A DNA stretch of 64,000 bases from Gigaspora rosea (Eukaryota > Glomeromycota > Glomeromycetes > Diversisporales > Gigasporaceae): assembly GCA_003550325.1 (NCBI GenBank), contig QKWP01000142.1, positions 95,527-159,526 on the forward strand. Reading direction: 5' to 3'. Positions 1-11,290 of this stretch are shown piece by piece; within the stretch, counting starts at the first letter, position 1; every line of letters begins with the position of its first letter. A model generated the notes under the pieces. It was not told the DNA's origin. It did no database searches and worked only from the letters and a program-made list of their open reading frames with translations. Both the position numbers and the translations under genes were made by a program.

Positions 1-170
1 TTTTTTTTTAATTTTTTTGTGTAATAAATTAAATTGTTAAAATATATGAATATTGAATTTATTATTTTAATACAGTATATGAAAAATTAATATTTATTAA
101 TATTTAGGCGAGCATATATGATAGTAATTTTTTATTATTCGCTTTTTGTTATTTTTTTTATTTTTTACAA

Positions 171-357
171 TCTGCGCAGATTATTGAATTGTTAATTGTT
201 AAAAATCTGCGCAGATTATTGAATTGTTAATTGTTAAAAATCTGCGCAGAAAATTAAATCTGCGCAGAAAATAAAAAAAATTTCTTCAACGATCGCTGGC
301 AGGGTCGCAGATCTGCATTAATTTTTGATTATTGTTTTTTTTAAAAATCTGCGCAGA
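171..357. repeat. Cluster of five TCTGCGCAGA palindromes
   Basis: The perfect 10-bp palindrome TCTGCGCAGA occurs at 171-180, 206-215, 241-250, 259-268 and 348-357. The first three lie in a 35-bp tandem unit. It is much more GC-rich than its surroundings. It may be the subterminal repeat of a transposon extending left of the window, or a protein-binding cluster. No gene is seen in 1-479. Confidence 0.8.
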
Positions 358-479
358 ACTGCACTATAAAAACTTCCCCGATGTAAAGCTCTAAGTTAAA
401 ATCACAATATTAGTTGCTAATTTTTTGTTTATTATAATCAGGAATTATTAAAGAGCAATATTTGTATAGAACCCTAGTA

Positions 480-1834
480 TAGGACCCCTGAATATATGCA
501 AAAAACCTTTGTTGTGCATTCAAACTAAATTTTTTAAAATGTTTGTCTATTTGTATCCAAAATGAGCTTTTTGATAGCAAATTTACTTGATCTTTTCTTA
601 TTAAAAAAAAGATTGGTATATACTTACTAATTATGTTGAATTGGTATATTGTATAGTATATAAGAGAGATTATACTAAGTTCTCCACTAATTTTTTATTG
701 GCCAATCAGAATGCAAGATTAGGTATAATGTGATGATTAAAACAATAATTGCTTTTTTTGAAAAGTTATACTTATTACAAAACTTTGCCTAAAAAATCTT
801 CTTTTGTATACTAATAAAAAAAATTTCTTGCAAAATTTTAGTACTGTATAATATTATTTACTAACTTTAATTCTAACCCTAACAAAGATGTCATATTTTA
901 TTTAGAAGGTAATATATAAATTAGCATAAATAATTCTAAACAGTCAGACAATGGAAAGAAATTAGTAAATTCTATAAGAAAATATATATATTCTGAAAAG
1001 TTCTAAATAAAAAATAAATAATGTAAATTACAAGCAAGGTCAGGATGAAACTTTGAAAAAATATCCAAAAATTTTAAAAAACAAACTTAATTGATGATCC
1101 GCCAGTCAACAGATGCATGATCATAGTGTAACGTGACGCAAATTACTATGTAAACCACTTATAGACGAAATGCCATGATCACCCAAGGAAAAATATTTTT
1201 TTTACTAAGTTAATGAGTTATGTCGACTAATTGAAAGTTGTAGAGCTCGTTGAGGCGCATATAACGGTGGTTAGAACATCAATTCGGTCCAGTAGATGCG
1301 GAGATATCGTCGTAAAACGATTGGACGACTATGTAAAATTCCATGTAAACAAACATTTGTTTACATAAAATTTTACATAGTCGTCCAATAGTTATTCGGC
1401 GATATCTCCGCATCTACTGGACCGATTTTGATGATCTAACCACTGTTAGATGCGCCTCAACGAGCTCTACAACTTTCAATTAGTCGACACGACTCATTAA
1501 CTTAGTAAAAAATATTTTTCCTTGGGTGATCGTGGCATTTCGTCTATAAGTGATTTACATAGTAATTTGCATCACGTTATACTATGATCATGCATCTGTT
1601 GACTGGCGGATCATCAATTAAATATTTAAATCTTTATTATACATTAGCTTAATAATAAATTCTGCTTTATTGTACACTTTATTAAAGTATAAAAAATTTA
1701 TATTAAACTTCTGTTATACATTAAATATATAGCTTTAAACCAATGTACACTTTCATAATAAAATTTTTTTATACATTTATAAGATTTGAAAATAAAGGTT
1801 TATATATATAATATATTAGTGTTCAGGGGCCCTA
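480..1834. mobile_element. Candidate TIR element enclosing a palindrome
   Basis: TAGGACCCCTGAA at 480-492 is matched in inverted orientation, with one mismatch, by TTCAGGGGCCCTA at 1822-1834. The interval is AT-rich, has no long ORF, and carries the TTAA-flanked palindrome of 1091-1617 as an insert. The short inverted ends could be chance in AT-rich DNA, though their GC-rich character argues against it. Confidence 0.4.
1091..1617. mobile_element. Palindromic foldback element with TTAA target sites
   Basis: The two halves are near-perfect inverted copies of about 260 bp meeting at about 1354. The ends read TTGATGATCC and GGATCATCAA, flanked on both sides by TTAA (1087-1090 and 1618-1621). TTAA duplication is the hallmark of piggyBac-type insertion. 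There is no ORF of note. Single-strand folding would give one very long hairpin. Confidence 0.75.
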
Positions 1835-2194
1835 TTTGTATGTATGAATTCTGTTTGCTATCTATGCACTTGTCTGAGAAGTTTTTGTTTTTAAGATAAA
1901 AAACTATTATTTATATATCATTTTTACAATTAGAATGTACATATTGAACAAATTGAATAAATGGCACTTTAGAGGAATAGTGAAATTAACATTGATTAGA
2001 GTCATATTTGATAAATATTTTTTATATAGATCTGAATTTACTGCAGATATATCATTTTTAATATGCTTTTCTCTTGAACTAGTATAATAATTAATGTCTA
2101 ATTTTCTTAAAAAAAAGATAGAGCAAATTGAATTTCTTATTGGAATAGAGTTATTTTTTTATTTATACTATTTTATAAGTAGTAAATACTTTAA

Positions 2195-2711
2195 TTCGTA
2201 ATCTGTGAGTAAGGGAAAGGATTTGATTAGTGATCGGCAGGTGCATATTATAATCAAAACAATTAATACTCATAATCTGGAGCCATTTTTTAATTTTCTC
2301 GATTTCTGCAAAGCTAACATCTTTTGTATTTCTATGAAAATTATAAAGACAATTTTTCTCTTTCTAAAAGTGGTGAATTCATCAAAATTGACCCAATGGG
2401 CCGTGAGATATTATCATTATATCTTCACGATCATATGAAATTTCTTTGCAGATCTGTAAAGAAATTTCATATGATCGTGAAGATAAAATGATAATATCTC
2501 AAGGCCCATTGGGTCAATTTTGATAAATTCACCACTTTTAGGAAGAGAAAAATCGCCTTTATAATTTTTATAGAAACACAAAAGATGTTAGCTTTGCAGA
2601 AATCGAGAAAATTAAAAAATGGCTCCAGATTATGGGTATTAATTGTTTTGATTATAATATGCACCCTGCCGATCACTAATCAAATCCTTTCCCTTACTCA
2701 CGGATTACAAA
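2195..2711. mobile_element. Second TTAA-flanked palindrome, with coding-like arms
   Basis: Inverted arms of about 255 bp meet at about 2452, with TTAA at 2191-2194 and 2712-2715. In the right arm one frame (about 2536-2680, +) reads like protein, with stretches such as SFAEIEKIKKWLQIMG, then stops. The same segment is present inverted in the left arm. The arms therefore look like a captured, decayed gene piece; I do not recognise the family. The short ORFs on both strands here are copies of one arm. Confidence 0.65.
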
Positions 2712-3550
2712 TTAACAATATAAGTGAACTTTATTTAAATTTGACAAATATAAAGCTATTAAAATTTGACAAACTAAGGTTATTGTTGAAAGTGCATAAT
2801 AAAAGCTATCAGTTAAAAAAAAAATAATGTAAGAAAATTATATTTTTTACTCAAAAAGTGCATCTTTAGTAGTCATTTTAAAAAATTTTTCACATTTATA
2901 AATTAAATAATGCCATATTCTAAAATTAAATTTAACCAATATTAGCACCTAAAAAATGCATTCCAAAAACATCAATTCACTAAAAAAAATTGAAAATATA
3001 ATATTATTGAAGCTAGCTATATAGCAATTATATAGTAATTACTGTATTATCAAGCTTATATATCAATATAAAATTGATATTTATCAACAAAAAATTAACA
3101 AACTTGCAGAATATGTAATTGATTTACAAATTCAGATTTTGAAATATTTATAATTAAAAAATTTACTCAAGAGTAATTGTGTTAATTTTGATATTTAAAA
3201 AGTGGAATATCTTACTAAAATATTTCTAAAATATAAATAATAATAAGTTAAGTCTTGGAGTTTTATAATTAAATATTATAAGATATAAAAATTGGCCTAA
3301 GACAGGCAAAATTTTTTCACAATATTTGCAGCCAAAAGCCCATAGTTTTATGAGAGAATGTTATATTGTTATAGCAATATTATGTCTAAAAAGCAATTAC
3401 CTGAAAATTTAATTATTTACAAAAGAATAATAAATTATTATATAATAAAATTGTTCAAACTCATACTACGGTCTGTAAATATCTGCAATAACTAATAAGC
3501 AATTATAATTAGCTATTCAGAAGTAGCTTGTAATAAATAAAAGCAATATA

Positions 3551-4280
3551 TAGTCAGCCCTCCCTATAGTCACACCCATATAGTCACACCTCTATTTAAG
3601 CACCCAATTTTGTATATCAGACTTAAAACATAGTAAAAAACCTTATTATAGTTACAAATTGCTTATAATCACTATCACCATAAAAATTTGATTTTTTAAC
3701 AATTTTATTAATAAAAAACTCTTATTATATTTACCAATTTTTAACTAAAAATGGATTATAAATCTGATTGGCCAATTTTCATATTCATATATATTTAAAA
3801 TTATCTTTTAAAGCTTCTTAAAGATTTGACAGCAAATAGCTTTTGATCCAATGACCTGATTTGGATGAAGCAACTACCAAAATGTTCATCTCAATGCGCC
3901 AATTCTAATGAGCCCAAAAGCGTTAAAATTGAATCACACACTCCTGAGATCGTTAAGATTTGTATCACTTTACATATTTAAGAATTGATTAAATTTAAAC
4001 AACTGAGTAAAAAATCCTTAAAAATCTTAGCATTTGTAATTAAATTTGGATGATTTTGGGCTCTTTAGAATCGTCTCATTGAGTCAAACACTCTGGTAGT
4101 TGTCTTATCCAAATTGGGCACTGGATTAAATTTTTTAATAGTATTTCAAATATGCGCAAATATATTACTTATTGGCCTTTGATCACATGACCATAATAAG
4201 AAATTTTATTTATAGTCACACCTCTTTACAATCACAAAATAGGGTGCAATGGACTTGTTGATTATAGAAAGGGATGACTG
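3551..4280. mobile_element. Pogo-like MITE, TA target site
   Basis: The inverted ends TAGTCAGCCCTCCC (left) and GGGATGACTG (right, reading CAGTCATCCC on the other strand) are flanked by TA at 3549-3550 and 4281-4282. Subterminal TAGTCACA motifs repeat inside. CAGTC-type ends plus TA duplication resemble non-autonomous pogo/Tc1-mariner elements. No transposase frame. Confidence 0.65.
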
Positions 4281-4282
4281 TA

Positions 4283-6124
4283 GTGCTAAAGCAGTTTCTA
4301 TAGTAATACAAAGTCTGTAAAATTAGAAAAATAATTTATTAATTTGCTGTAACTTATATAAAAAAGGTAATTAAGTAGTTAATTAATAACAAATCAGATA
4401 AATAGTTTACTGCTACCATACTTGTTGGATATTAAAATTTATTAAATATTCACATAATTTAACAGTAGCTATTGCAAAAGTCTTTGAATAGTTCATATTT
4501 GGAATTATAGCAAATAAGTCAATATGTAGTGATAATAAATTTTGTATTATATAATGGGATCTTATTTATAATAACCCAAAGGTTACTTTATTAGAAATCA
4601 AAAATTTAGCTTAGTGCTCCAAAGCATTAATTGTGATATTACAATTAAATCATATAATCAATATCAATTAGATCCAAATAAATGCTTTACTTGAATTAAT
4701 TCAAATTTATTTTAAATCTCTTGTGGACTTTATTTAGTGCACATAACAATAAACTTTGAAATTTTGTTTTTGAAAAGCTAAAGGTCAAAAATTATCTAAT
4801 TTGGAAGTTGCATAATAACTATAGGAAAGCAATCAAGATAACCTATTGAATATAAAATTATTATATATATTCAATTTATATTTTAAACTATTTGATATTT
4901 ACTTAACCAAGTTTCAAAACTCTTTATAGCAATAGTGGTTATATGATTGCAAGTAGCAAAACAACTAGTAAAAAAGGAGAGAATATATAGAAAATTTTAC
5001 TTCTTGGTTCTAAATTACAAAAAAAAAAAAATACCCAAACAATATATTGAAAATAGAACTACCTTCAACAATAGCTTACTAAACAAATTTTAAAATTTAT
5101 AAAGAATGTCTTGTAAAACTTGTGATCAAATTTAAGCCAATTATGAAATTTTTTATTAGATCTGACAAAGAACTACAAGTTCTTTCAATTAAATAGACAA
5201 TTATTAATACTTTTGCTTGGCTGATAATTTCATAAAATGCTAGCTGAAGTTCTTAAGTGGTTGAGAACTTTATATAGAATTAGAGATAATGTTTGTTAAT
5301 TTTTTGACATAGAGTTATGGAATACTAGTGATAATTTAGATAGTAAGAATTTGAAAATTTTTTAATAATTTAGTATCTGGTATCAGTAAGGCTACAAACT
5401 CTTTAGAATTTTGGATGGGTATGTAGCTTCACCTTCTATTAAGTATTTGTTAGTTAGATAATAAATATGGTTGCAAATTTGCTAGAAGCTATTTGCATAT
5501 AGGATTAAAAAGTGACAAAGCAAAATTTCTAGTCTAAAAAGTTGTATTATACAACTCTTTTAAAATCTGATATTAAGCATCTTATTCTAACAATTTTGGG
5601 TTGTTATAGGCAATTGAAAATTTATTATTTTTAAGAGCTATTAGATTTTGCTAAATCTAATGAATTGCCAATTCATACTTTTTTTTTCTATATGAATTTA
5701 TCAAATGATGAACTGATTATATTATTATTAATCAGCAGCAGGTTGAGGGTTTAATTAATAAGTATGACCTCAAATGCAAGTCCCTATTTGATTTACTGAT
5801 TTTATAAACACCCTAATAGTACTTGTGGCATATATTTCAAATATGACACATATTGTACACATTCCACAAATGCAACAAATGACATACAGTAAATGCATCA
5901 AAGAACAAAAATGCACGAATGGAACAAATGTCACAAATAGAAAATGTACATTCTATCTATAGAAAAACAAAATGGAAATAAACATATACTGTACAAAGAA
6001 AAGTAAAAATAGAATTTTCTTCATAGGAGATTAGGTTGGAGAGCAAATTGAAGTCTGTTATAGCAAACGGACATACAGATATTAGAATTTTAGTAATATA
6101 GATTAAATATACTTTGACAATGAT
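4283..6124. other. AT-rich intergenic stretch, no supported feature
   Basis: No supported gene, RNA or bounded element. A run of degenerate ACAAATG-type repeats lies at about 5840-5935. Short ORFs here have random AT-rich composition. Confidence 0.6.
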
Positions 6125-6132
6125 GCTCATAC

Positions 6133-6312
6133 AGGACCATGAAATATACATAGATAGGTTCGGTTAATTATAGGGTTACTAAAAAAGGAAAGATCTGCAG
6201 AAAAAACTTCAAAAATAAGCAAAAAATTACTATAAATAGAAAAGATCTGCATAAAAAACCTCAAAAATAAGCAAACTCATACCTGACCTATCTATGTATA
6301 TTTCGAGGTCCT
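6133..6312. mobile_element. 180-bp MITE with 8-bp duplication GCTCATAC
   Basis: The ends AGGACC and GGTCCT head inverted repeats of about 27 bp, including AAATATACATAGATAGGT. Both flanks carry GCTCATAC (6125-6132 and 6313-6320). The 8-bp duplication suggests a hAT-type insertion. It landed immediately beside the pogo-like MITE at 6320. Confidence 0.8.
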
Positions 6313-6319
6313 GCTCATA

Positions 6320-6500
6320 CAGTCATCCTTCCATATAATCACACAGTTGAGCACAAAGTATATTTTTAAAAATGTGCTTATAAAGGAGTTGTGCTTATAT
6401 AAGGTTTTTTCTTATAAGTTAAATCATAGGTTGGCCTAAATGTAAATGTGATTACATATGATGTGATTGTATCTGAGATGACTATAAGGTGAGACAACTG
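6320..6500. mobile_element. Pogo-like MITE, 181 bp
   Basis: Ends CAGTCATCCTTCC and GAGACAACTG with TA on both sides (6318-6319, 6501-6502). It is related in its ends to the elements at 3551 and 46060. Non-coding. Confidence 0.65.
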
Positions 6501-6502
6501 TA

Positions 6503-8123
6503 TCTCTAATAAATTTTTTATATACCATTTTTATTATATGGATAAATCTATTCGCAACAGCCAGTTACGCGCTTATTTGTAAAAGCTTTATTTATAACTC
6601 AAAATTTTACTAAGATAACCCCTATTGCACTTTTAACAAAAAATGATTCTCAAGCAATTCTGTAATTTTAATCTTAACAGGCTGTTATAAATAAACTTTT
6701 CTTATTATATTTTGAAAATATGTTGTAGAATTTAGAATTATGATTAATGATAGTCAAATTGGCATTTTTTTTAAATCTCGCACTGGATGCCAGAACACAT
6801 GTGATCTGTGAAATCAGATAGAGTTTTAATTTCTCAAGAATAATAAAACATATAAATATCACTATTTGGAATATAATTTCTTATTAAAATAATATATTTT
6901 AAAAACCATTTCTTATAAATCTTAATGTATTAATTATTAATAAAAATGCTTATATAGATTTTGCCTTTTAAAACATATATAGAAAATTTCTTATGCAATT
7001 TAAGCTCTAGATTCTCACTTTATTAATAATGACAATTTAAGAAATTTATTTTTCAATACGTATATATTTTGATGCATTATTCTTTATTTAGAATGATTAA
7101 AGAACTTATAATTTAATTTTTAGCTTAATATCTAATATATTTAGCTTGGTATAAATTTTTAAAAAGTGTCTATAATATTATAGTAGACTACTGTAATAAT
7201 GTTATCAACACTAGTTAAGATTAGATAGTATGCTACAAGAAAAGCTTTTATTTAAAAACAATTTTTTTTTTTATAAAATTCTAAAAATTATAATTCATAA
7301 ACATTCTTGAATTAATAATACTATAAAGTTATGAAGTAATAAAAAAGAATGTACTTTTTGAAAATAAAATTACAATTTGAATAAAAATAGCATTAAAATA
7401 GTATAAATTTATTTATATACTATTCAATTAATGATTTGTTCTTGCTTGGTTTGTCTAAAAGTTTTTTTTTCAGAATTTATTTAATCATAAATCTAATAAT
7501 TAAAAAAAAAATGCAATGTTTACTAATAAAAAATTTATATAGAAAATAAATTTTTTCCAATAATTTCTATAAGGGTTGCAACTCTTTAACAGCTTGGAAT
7601 ATCACACTTTATGATAATTCTCATTGATTAAATAATTTTCTAACAAAAAGTATGCTTTTTTTTTTTAATTGACTTTATTTAAAAACCAGTTCTGTTCCTT
7701 TACAATTGTTGATGGTTTTATTAACTTAGTTTTTCAGGTCTCAAATATTTTTCATTATGATTAGCACAGTTATAACTAGTATGTTATGTTCTTACTAATG
7801 ATGCACCCAATAATTGTTGTAAATAGTTTCAATATAAGCTTTAGCTAGTTATGGCTTAAGCCATGACTTTATTGGGTCGATTCACTTGCATTACTAGTTC
7901 TCACTGTTCTCAGAAAGCATAAAAATATTTTTGAAAACATTTTAATATTAAAATGTTCTTTTATTTAGAACATTTTTATTAAATATCATGTTTTTAATGA
8001 GAATACAATATAAATTTGTATATAGTATTCTTAAGAAAGTTTAATTATTAATTTATTATTTGTAAAAAAAATATATATAAATACATAATTAATTAATAAT
8101 ACTATTTAAATTATCGGGTCTAC
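6503..8123. other. AT-rich intergenic stretch, no supported feature
   Basis: Long A/T runs only. The 62-codon minus-strand ORF near 6700-6860 has no protein-like features. Confidence 0.6.
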
Positions 8124-8467
8124 TAAAATGCACCTATGGTGTTCTACACCATGTTACACAAAACCATTAGAATAGCCAATCAAAATTTAAGATCAGGTGT
8201 AACATAAAATTTCGGTTTTTTTGTTTATTTTTTAAAAAAACATTCATATCTCTAAAGTTTGCTTATGAAACCACCTTTGGGGCTCTAATAAAAAAAAATT
8301 CCTTGCTAAATTTTGGTATAAACTATGCCTCTACCCCATACCAGGTCTCACCCTAACCCTAAGGTAATAAAAATTTAATTTTTTGTTTTATAAAAGTTTA
8401 TTTTTTGTTTTACACAGATTTGTAAATTTAATTTACCTATGGTGTAAAACACCATAGGTGCATTTTA
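8124..8467. mobile_element. MITE with TAAAATGCACCTATGGTGTT ends
   Basis: The 20-bp inverted end at 8124-8143 is repeated in reverse at the right end. The interior has CCAATCAAAATTT, GATCAGGTGTAA and the telomere-like CCCTAACCCTAA. These motifs recur in several other elements of the window. A possible imperfect 8-bp duplication (ATTATCGG / ATTATCCG) lies slightly outside the ends. Confidence 0.65.
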
Positions 8468-8868
8468 TATTATCCGTAAATTATTTAAATACAATTTTAT
8501 TCTATTTTTTTTAATGCAAACTATCAAGCTTTGGCCTTATAATTATTTTATTATGTACATATATACTGCATTATAAAATTATGATTCTAGTAAATAATAA
8601 TTTTTTTTTATTAGATTACTCAAAATTAAAGTATGATTATTATCATAAATTAAAAAATTTAAAAAAAAATCTAGATTTTTCATATTACAGTACGTATTAG
8701 ATTTCACATAATATACGTATAATATATAAAAAAAATTTATTTATATTTTTGATTATGTATTTTATTTTATCAATATTAGCACATAATGTGAAATCTATAT
8801 AGATTAGTAGAATTTAAATTATATACGTATATATCTAGCAGAATTTAATTTTAATATATACCGTAGTG

Positions 8869-9103
8869 CATGTCTGAAATTCAATTTTTAAATTGGTTGC
8901 GGGCCGCAGCTAAATAAAAAAAATATATTTGCGGATTATAAAAATTTATAAAAATTTAGTTGCGCGCATAAGCATTTAATCGAAATTTATAAGTAAAATT
9001 TGCAAATTTATGTGCGGAATTCGCATATGTACTTCAGATTTTGGTTGCGGAAATTTAAAATTTGTTGCGGTCCGCAGACTCCGCAACCCAATTTCAGACA
9101 CAG
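8869..9103. mobile_element. hAT-like MITE, 8-bp duplication CCGTAGTG
   Basis: The element starts CATGTCTGAAATT and ends AATTTCAGACACAG, and CCGTAGTG flanks it at 8861-8868 and 9104-9111. The interior is studded with TTGCGG/CCGCAA motifs on both strands. The short ORF overlapping the right end is not a gene. Confidence 0.8.
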
Positions 9104-9419
9104 CCGTAGTGCACTGACCAAAGTATCTCCCTATTTTCAATATCCCCCCTTGCAAAATACTCGGTACTTCTATAAATTTTTAGATTACTTATTGTGTGCA
9201 GAATATGTATATGCTTTGAAAAAATTTTTTTTTCTTACGACACTGACCCGCTGTTGTATAATATACCCGGATTTTTTGTAAGTTTTTTGTTGGGTATTTT
9301 GTATTAGACCGGGTCTTTTAAATATTAAAAAAATTATTATAAAAAGGATGTTCTCTATTGAGAACAATAGCTTTTTTTTTTTTTTGAGAACAATATTGAT
9401 AAATTTAATAATCATTTGA

Positions 9420-9671
9420 GAACATAAATTAAAAATTGAATTTCACAAACTGGTTATTCATAACTTCCCAATCAAACTTTTGGTTGCTCTTTTTGAACTT
9501 CATCACGGATTTTATGCGCGAGTTAACGATGACGCCTGGAAAATCTTTCATTCGTTTGCATCAACTTTTCCTTTTGAATTTATCCGTAATCTAATCATTC
9601 CACCTGAATCCGAATATATTATATTTAAATTTTTTGACATGAGAAAATTGCGCCATGATTTGAATAGGTGA
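9420..9671 (+). pseudogene. Unidentified coding relic or isolated exon
   Basis: An open frame of 83 codons without an early ATG encodes protein-like sequence (for example LFELHHGFYARVNDDAWKIF and STFPFEFIRN). It is richer in G, C and non-AT codons than its surroundings. It ends just before AG|GTGAAT, which could be a donor splice site. No partner exon was found, so it may be a gene fragment moved by a transposon. I do not recognise the family. Confidence 0.3.
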
Positions 9672-10224
9672 ATTTATTTGATTACGATATTGTTTACGTT
9701 ATAGGTCTCAATCCCTATTAAAATAATAAATATAGTATTTCATTCAGTCATTTTTGATACGACGATGAAATACTTTAAATATTCAATAATTTGAAATTAT
9801 AGCATACAAATTATTCGCTTGTTTGGTTTGGATTGTTCAATAAGTTATCAATACTTTCAACGATACTTTTGGACTAAAAAAAATAATTTCTTTTTTTTTT
9901 TCGTCAAAATATAAATCGATTCCGATAGGGTTATATGAAACTTGCAATAACCAGATAGTACACATGATTCTATCAGTTTTTTAACACATTCAAATTGATA
10001 AATAGCGTTAGAATTTGATGCATTAACGCTAAATAAAGCATTTTATTTTTAGAATAATAAAGACTAATGTGATCAATTATATCCTGTCAAATGAAATAGA
10101 GATCATAAATTCCACTCTTCTATGAGTGCCGCAAAGCAAAAACCTGATTTTTCGAAATTTCATATTTGATAAGTCTGTTCTGAAAGTAAAAACCAGATAA
10201 TGATGTATGTGACGCACAGGAAAA
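9672..10224. other. Intergenic, nothing recognised
   Basis: AT-rich sequence with no gene, RNA or bounded repeat that I can support. Confidence 0.5.
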
Positions 10225-10316
10225 ACCTGCAAGTAAATATTAACGTTATCATTAATAATATATACACATGGGTATATATATATATATAGTGATAAAGTTA
10301 ATTTTTACTTACAGGT
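10225..10316. repeat. 92-bp imperfect hairpin
   Basis: Inverted arms of about 28 bp, ACCTGCAAGTAAATATTAAC on the left against TTTACTTACAGGT on the right, enclose a TA microsatellite. It could be a tiny MITE; no clear target duplication. Confidence 0.5.
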
Positions 10317-10663
10317 GTATCACTCAAATGCAGTATTAGTGATTTAATTTAGACTGGAGATAGATGCAATTTTATAATACAGTATATACAGTAAATATGT
10401 ATAAGTATGGCGTAATTTTAATTATGGATAAAAAAATCAATAGTAAAAAATGGTGATATTATTTAGATTACTTAAGTATCACTTTTATTGTGATTCGCTT
10501 ACGCTAATAATTGTAATAATTGTAATGATGCACAATGGCTACGATAGATCAGTACTTGAGTAGCATTTATCGATTCTATGCAGTTTATTAAATGCCATTA
10601 AATGCTATCAAAAAATTTTGCATATCGATAACGATCTATAATAAAAAGCATCTATTATTTTAA

Positions 10664-10689
10664 TATTTTTTTTTTTAAAAAAAAAAAAA

Positions 10690-10720
<31 letters not shown>

Positions 10721-10765
10721 TTTTTTTTTTTAAAAAAAAAAAAAAATTTTTTGGAAAATATGAAA

Positions 10766-10805
<40 letters not shown>
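10664..10805. repeat. Alternating poly-T and poly-A blocks
   Basis: Long T runs alternate with A runs and end in a T run of more than 30 bases. Low-complexity and hairpin-prone. The 101-codon minus ORF over it (mostly Lys and Phe) is an artefact. Confidence 0.85.
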
Positions 10806-10806
<1 letters not shown>

Positions 10807-10829
10807 GTACGGTATAATAAACTGTGTTC

Positions 10830-11037
10830 CAGTGTTGGCCTATGACTTTGGTCACTTTGGTCATAACGAAGATTGATATGACTTATGACCTTTTTTAATA
10901 TAGTAAGAATCATAGTAAAGATTTTTTTTCATTAGTATTTAATATGACCAGATGACTATGACCAAAAAGTCATATGATTATATGAACAAGGTCATATAGG
11001 AAAAAAACGGTATGACATAGGTCATCGGTCAAATTCA
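10830..11037. mobile_element. Possible hAT-like element rich in GGTCATA motifs
   Basis: It starts CAGTGTTGGCCTATGAC and has a loosely matching inverted right end (ATAGGTCATCGGTCAAATTC). The interior carries many ATGACC/GGTCAT copies on both strands, as other hAT-like elements here do with their own motifs. No convincing target duplication. Confidence 0.35.
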
Positions 11038-11059
11038 CGGATAACCAATTTCAAAAAGG

Positions 11060-11280
11060 CGGGTTAATAATTTTCTTCACAGAACTGGAGCTGAAATTTT
11101 TTTGAATAGTTTAATTTTCCCTGCTTGAGAATTTTGCCCATTTTTCTTCGAAACTTTTGCCGTAAAGATGGAGCAAATCAGGAACTTCATCCGGAGAAAA
11201 TAAAGTCCATTTTTGTTTGTCTTTCAACACTAATGTATTCCATACCTTATGTATCTCAATGACAAGCTCGTTTTGATTGG
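11060..11280 (-). pseudogene. Ribonucleotide reductase large-subunit-like relic
   Basis: On the minus strand, codons from about 11279 to 11118 read as a continuous segment containing KWTLFSPDEVPDLLHLYG followed by KSFEEKWAKF, then a stop. After the stop, in a shifted frame, KKISAPVL followed by RKLL can be read. The pattern W-x-L-F-x-P-x-E-V, L-Y-G, F-E, then a basic segment and x-A-x-x-L-(W) matches the region of class I ribonucleotide reductase R1 just before its conserved catalytic core. The rest of the roughly 800-residue enzyme is absent, so this is a decayed fragment. Whether it descends from the host gene or a foreign one cannot be told from 55 codons. Confidence 0.5.
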
Positions 11281-11290
11281 TTAAAATACT

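Noticed and set aside
171..357. CRISPR-like array from the regular TCTGCGCAGA repeats
   Set aside because: Spacing is irregular, the spacers are near-identical AT sequence, and the genome is eukaryotic.
10608..10913. 101-codon ORF of Lys and Phe runs
   Set aside because: Translation of alternating homopolymers.
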